Source of the DNA: Pyrinomonadaceae bacterium
GTDB taxonomy: Bacteria; Acidobacteriota; Blastocatellia; Pyrinomonadales; Pyrinomonadaceae
Length of the DNA: 16,472 bases
NCBI GenBank assembly: GCA_014379075.1
Contig: JACMMN010000076.1
Location: forward strand, 1 to 16,472
Reading direction: 5' to 3'
The position numbers and the translations under genes were made by a program. Below, piece by piece: positions 14,170 to 16,472 of the stretch. Every line of letters begins with the position of its first letter. The first letter of the stretch is position 1. The notes beneath the pieces were generated by a model. The model did not search any database. It worked only from the letters and a program-made list of their open reading frames with translations, and had not been told where the DNA came from.

Positions 14170-16472
14170 ATGCAATCGTACAAGCGGGTGGAAAAAAATT
14201 TGATGCGGGTGATTTTGTCGTTAATACCCGGCTTCGCCAATCGGCCGGGATTCGGGCAGGCTGCGCTTTTTTGCGTCCTCATTGGGTTATCGTGTTTTCA
14301 CTTATCGGCGCAGGACAAATATGACGGGCGGGAAATATCGGAAGTCACGGTAGCCTTCGAACAATCGGACAAAAGCGTTGCCGAAAGCGAGGAATTCCGG
14401 CTTGTAGCTCGCAACGCCCTAGGATCGAAATATACTACCGTCAAAATCCGCGATGCTATCGAGCAGCTTTACTCGACAAAAAGGATCGCATCCGTCGCAG
14501 TCGAGGCAACTGAAGCCGGAGCCGACCGCGTGAACCTGAGATTCTTAATAAAAAGAAAGACTCAGGCCCAAAAAGTCGCTGTTGTTATCGTTGATGAAGA
14601 TAACAGCAAATTTACCGAACAGGAACTTTTGTTTAAGCTGAATCTCCTGGAAGCGGGAACCGCAATTACGGAACAAACTCTTCGTAATAATGCCGATATC
14701 ATCCTGGAATATTTAAGGGATCGCGGTTATTTCAAGGCCGAGGTTGCCTACGAACAAACGCGCTTGCAAAGCGAAACTGAAGTCTCGGTCACATTCCGCG
14801 TGACAACAAACGCCCAGGCGACTGTCGATACCTTCCGGATCGCCATCGATGGCTTTGATCCAGCCAAATTCGCGGACAAAATAACGCTCAAACCCGGCGA
14901 GCCGTTTTCCCGCGAAACTCTAACGGCTGATGTCGAAAAGATCCGTGAAGTACTTCGAGATGAAGATCTGCTTGCACCGCAACTTAGTGAACCCCGGGTC
15001 GTTTACGAAAGCGAAAAAAACGCCGTAAGCATCGAACTTACAGGAAAAAAAGGGCCTATAGTCGAGGTGGTCGTGGAATCCGAGGACAAGGTCGGCAAAG
15101 GGACGCAGAACACCCTGCTGCCGGTCAAACGTGAAGGAACTCTCGATTACGCCGCTATAATCGAGGGTGAACGGCGGCTGGAGAATTACTATCAGGAGAG
15201 GGGATACTTTTTTGTCAATGTAACATCGGTCTGCTCGGTCGAGCCTCCGCTGATGGAAAGCGAATCGAGTTTTATAAAGAACGATACGGAATTTCTCTGC
15301 TCGGCGCTGAATAACGCGGAATTGACGGGTAAGAAGGTCGAAGTCAAATATCTTGCCGATCTCAACCGAAAGTTAAGGCTTGTCGATATTAGACTCGAAG
15401 GAACCGACCAGTTCTCTATTACCGATATCAAGGCCGCCCTCGAAACGCAGGAAGCGAATATCCTGGGTATCATTCCCCTATTCGGTTACGGCCGCGGTTA
15501 CACCAGCGAGAAACTTCTGGAGGAAGATGCGGCGACCATCCGGTCGCTGCTGCGCGAGCTTGGTTATCGTGATGCAACTGTACGGGTAAATCAGGGTGTG
15601 TCGCCCGACGGCGAAAACTTGATCATCACGTTCATCGTGGAGCAAGGGCCGCCAACGGTTGTTTCAGGTTTGGAGATCACGGGCAACACAGCATTCTCCG
15701 ACGATGAGTTATTGGCTCAAATACCCGTTATCACCGGCAGAAATTTTTCCAGGGCAAAGATCAGAAACGCTCAGCGTAAATTGTCTCAGTTCTATTCGCA
15801 GGCCGGATATTATGACGCGGTGGTCAGTTTTTCGATCGACGAGCGAACCGAAGATCCGGCAACGGGTAAGAAGCTTTTCAAGGTAGCTTTCAATGTCGAA
15901 AATGAGGGCAAAAAGGTCTATATCAATCGGGTTCTCGTCAGCGGCAACGAAAAGACAAAAACGGAAGCCGTTTTGAGGGCTTTAACGCTTAGCCCGAATG
16001 AGATTCTGCGGGCCGGCGATATCTACACAAGTGAACAGAATCTATATTCAAGCGATGCTTTTAGCGGAGTTTCGATAAAACCGCGTCCCGCAGGCGAGCG
16101 TTCGGATGGAAGCCGGATCACCGATATTATAATCAATGTAACCGAACAGGCCCCGCGAATCTTATCGTATGGCGGAGGTTTTTCGACCGATCTCGGTGCC
16201 AACGGCTTTGTGGATATCCGTCATTTAAATCTTCTGGGACGCCTTTGGCAAGGCGGAGCGCGTCTCAAGGTTAGCCAGCGTCAGCAACTCGCTCAACTTG
16301 ATTTTGTCAATCCGCGGTTTCTGCGCGACGGTGAAAAACGGTTTGCGCCACTGACACTTTCGGCCCAATACCAGCGAGATTCGACGGTTACGCGTTTTTT
16401 CCGTTCGACTTTTGATAAGGGTACTTTTGGAATTGTTCAGCGGGTGGATGAAGACGGGAATCCGATCGACGA
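14170..16472 (+). CDS. Omp85-family outer-membrane protein (TamA/BamA-like) with about seven POTRA domains, 3' end beyond the window
   Basis: The frame is open for 767 codons to the edge. The N-terminus is a signal peptide with hydrophobic core AALFCVLIGLSCFHL and probable cleavage after LSAQ (residue 48). I read seven POTRA-like units at about 53-131, 134-213, 215-294, 296-400, 400-492, 494-581 and 581-660. They recur with 'YL.. RGYFKAEV' (182-192), 'YYQERGYFFVNV' (340-351), 'LLRELGYRDATVRV' (459-472), 'GLEITGNTAFSDDEL' (500-514), 'FYSQAGYYDAVV' (541-552) and 'VLVSGNEKTKTEAVL' (588-602). The barrel begins near 664 (LSYGGGFSTDLGANGF). It sits 19 bases after tamB, which favours a TamA-like partner role, though BamA in this organism cannot be excluded. 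POTRA4 carries an insertion bounded by Cys355 and Cys377. ATG 14170 is the first candidate start; ATG 14203 would give a shorter, equally plausible signal peptide. Neither has a good Shine-Dalgarno site. Confidence 0.9.
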   Translation, partial: MQSYKRVEKNLMRVILSLIPGFANRPGFGQAALFCVLIGLSCFHLSAQDKYDGREISEVTVAFEQSDKSVAESEEFRLVARNALGSKYTTVKIRDAIEQLYSTKRIASVAVEATEAGADRVNLRFLIKRKTQAQKVAVVIVDEDNSKFTEQELLFKLNLLEAGTAITEQTLRNNADIILEYLRDRGYFKAEVAYEQTRLQSETEVSVTFRVTTNAQATVDTFRIAIDGFDPAKFADKITLKPGEPFSRETLTADVEKIREVLRDEDLLAPQLSEPRVVYESEKNAVSIELTGKKGPIVEVVVESEDKVGKGTQNTLLPVKREGTLDYAAIIEGERRLENYYQERGYFFVNVTSVCSVEPPLMESESSFIKNDTEFLCSALNNAELTGKKVEVKYLADLNRKLRLVDIRLEGTDQFSITDIKAALETQEANILGIIPLFGYGRGYTSEKLLEEDAATIRSLLRELGYRDATVRVNQGVSPDGENLIITFIVEQGPPTVVSGLEITGNTAFSDDELLAQIPVITGRNFSRAKIRNAQRKLSQFYSQAGYYDAVVSFSIDERTEDPATGKKLFKVAFNVENEGKKVYINRVLVSGNEKTKTEAVLRALTLSPNEILRAGDIYTSEQNLYSSDAFSGVSIKPRPAGERSDGSRITDIIINVTEQAPRILSYGGGFSTDLGANGFVDIRHLNLLGRLWQGGARLKVSQRQQLAQLDFVNPRFLRDGEKRFAPLTLSAQYQRDSTVTRFFRSTFDKGTFGIVQRVDEDGNPID

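Noticed and set aside
1..16472. CRISPR arrays, insertion sequences, tRNA or rRNA genes, integration sites
   Set aside because: I found no regularly spaced direct repeats, transposase-like reading frames, terminal inverted repeats or recognisable RNA genes.

Overview
The window looks like chromosome from a diderm (outer-membrane) bacterium of moderate GC. The gene set and protein style fit Acidobacteriota, perhaps the Blastocatellia. This placement rests on general resemblance and the presence of TamB and Omp85 proteins; no rRNA or other marker here settles it. I see no mobile element, CRISPR array, tRNA or rRNA.

Layout. (1) Positions 1-341: a likely 3' end of an upstream gene, a strong Rho-independent terminator, and an AT-rich leader with repeats. 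(2) 342-2370, plus strand: a three-gene membrane-protein operon, made of a single-TM protein, a holin-superfamily-III/DUF1469-type protein and a DUF3618 protein, with strong Shine-Dalgarno sites. (3) 2433-2995, minus strand: a mazEF/pemIK-type toxin-antitoxin pair whose promoter overlaps a palindrome and predicts a leaderless antitoxin mRNA. (4) 3106-4389, minus: seryl-tRNA synthetase. (5) 4507-5379, plus: GalU, meeting a convergent sugar-transporter-like MFS gene (5376-6557, minus) at one shared CTAG that stops both genes. (6) 6574-7731, minus: a LolC/LolE-type ABC permease, co-oriented with the MFS gene and preceded by a near-consensus promoter that again predicts a leaderless start. (7) 7885-16472, plus: a probable ribBA-like/tamB/Omp85 operon running off the right edge.

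The most notable content is in the last block. The ribBA-like protein keeps most of its DHBP-synthase half, but its GTP-cyclohydrolase-II half has lost the zinc cysteines and the catalytic Asp/Arg, which is the RibBX type. Its DHBP-synthase half also has Gln where the metal-binding His is expected. Directly downstream lie a very long TamB (1705 residues) with a run of about five degenerate ~36-residue repeats, and an Omp85/TamA-BamA protein with what I read as seven POTRA-like domains, one holding a Cys-bounded insertion. TamB and the Omp85 protein would form a periplasm-spanning path for outer-membrane lipid or protein assembly.

Translation starts fall into two styles. The DUF3618 cluster and mazF have clear Shine-Dalgarno sites. 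serS, galU, the MFS gene, ribBA, tamB and the Omp85 gene have none that is convincing, and mazE and the lolC-like gene appear leaderless.
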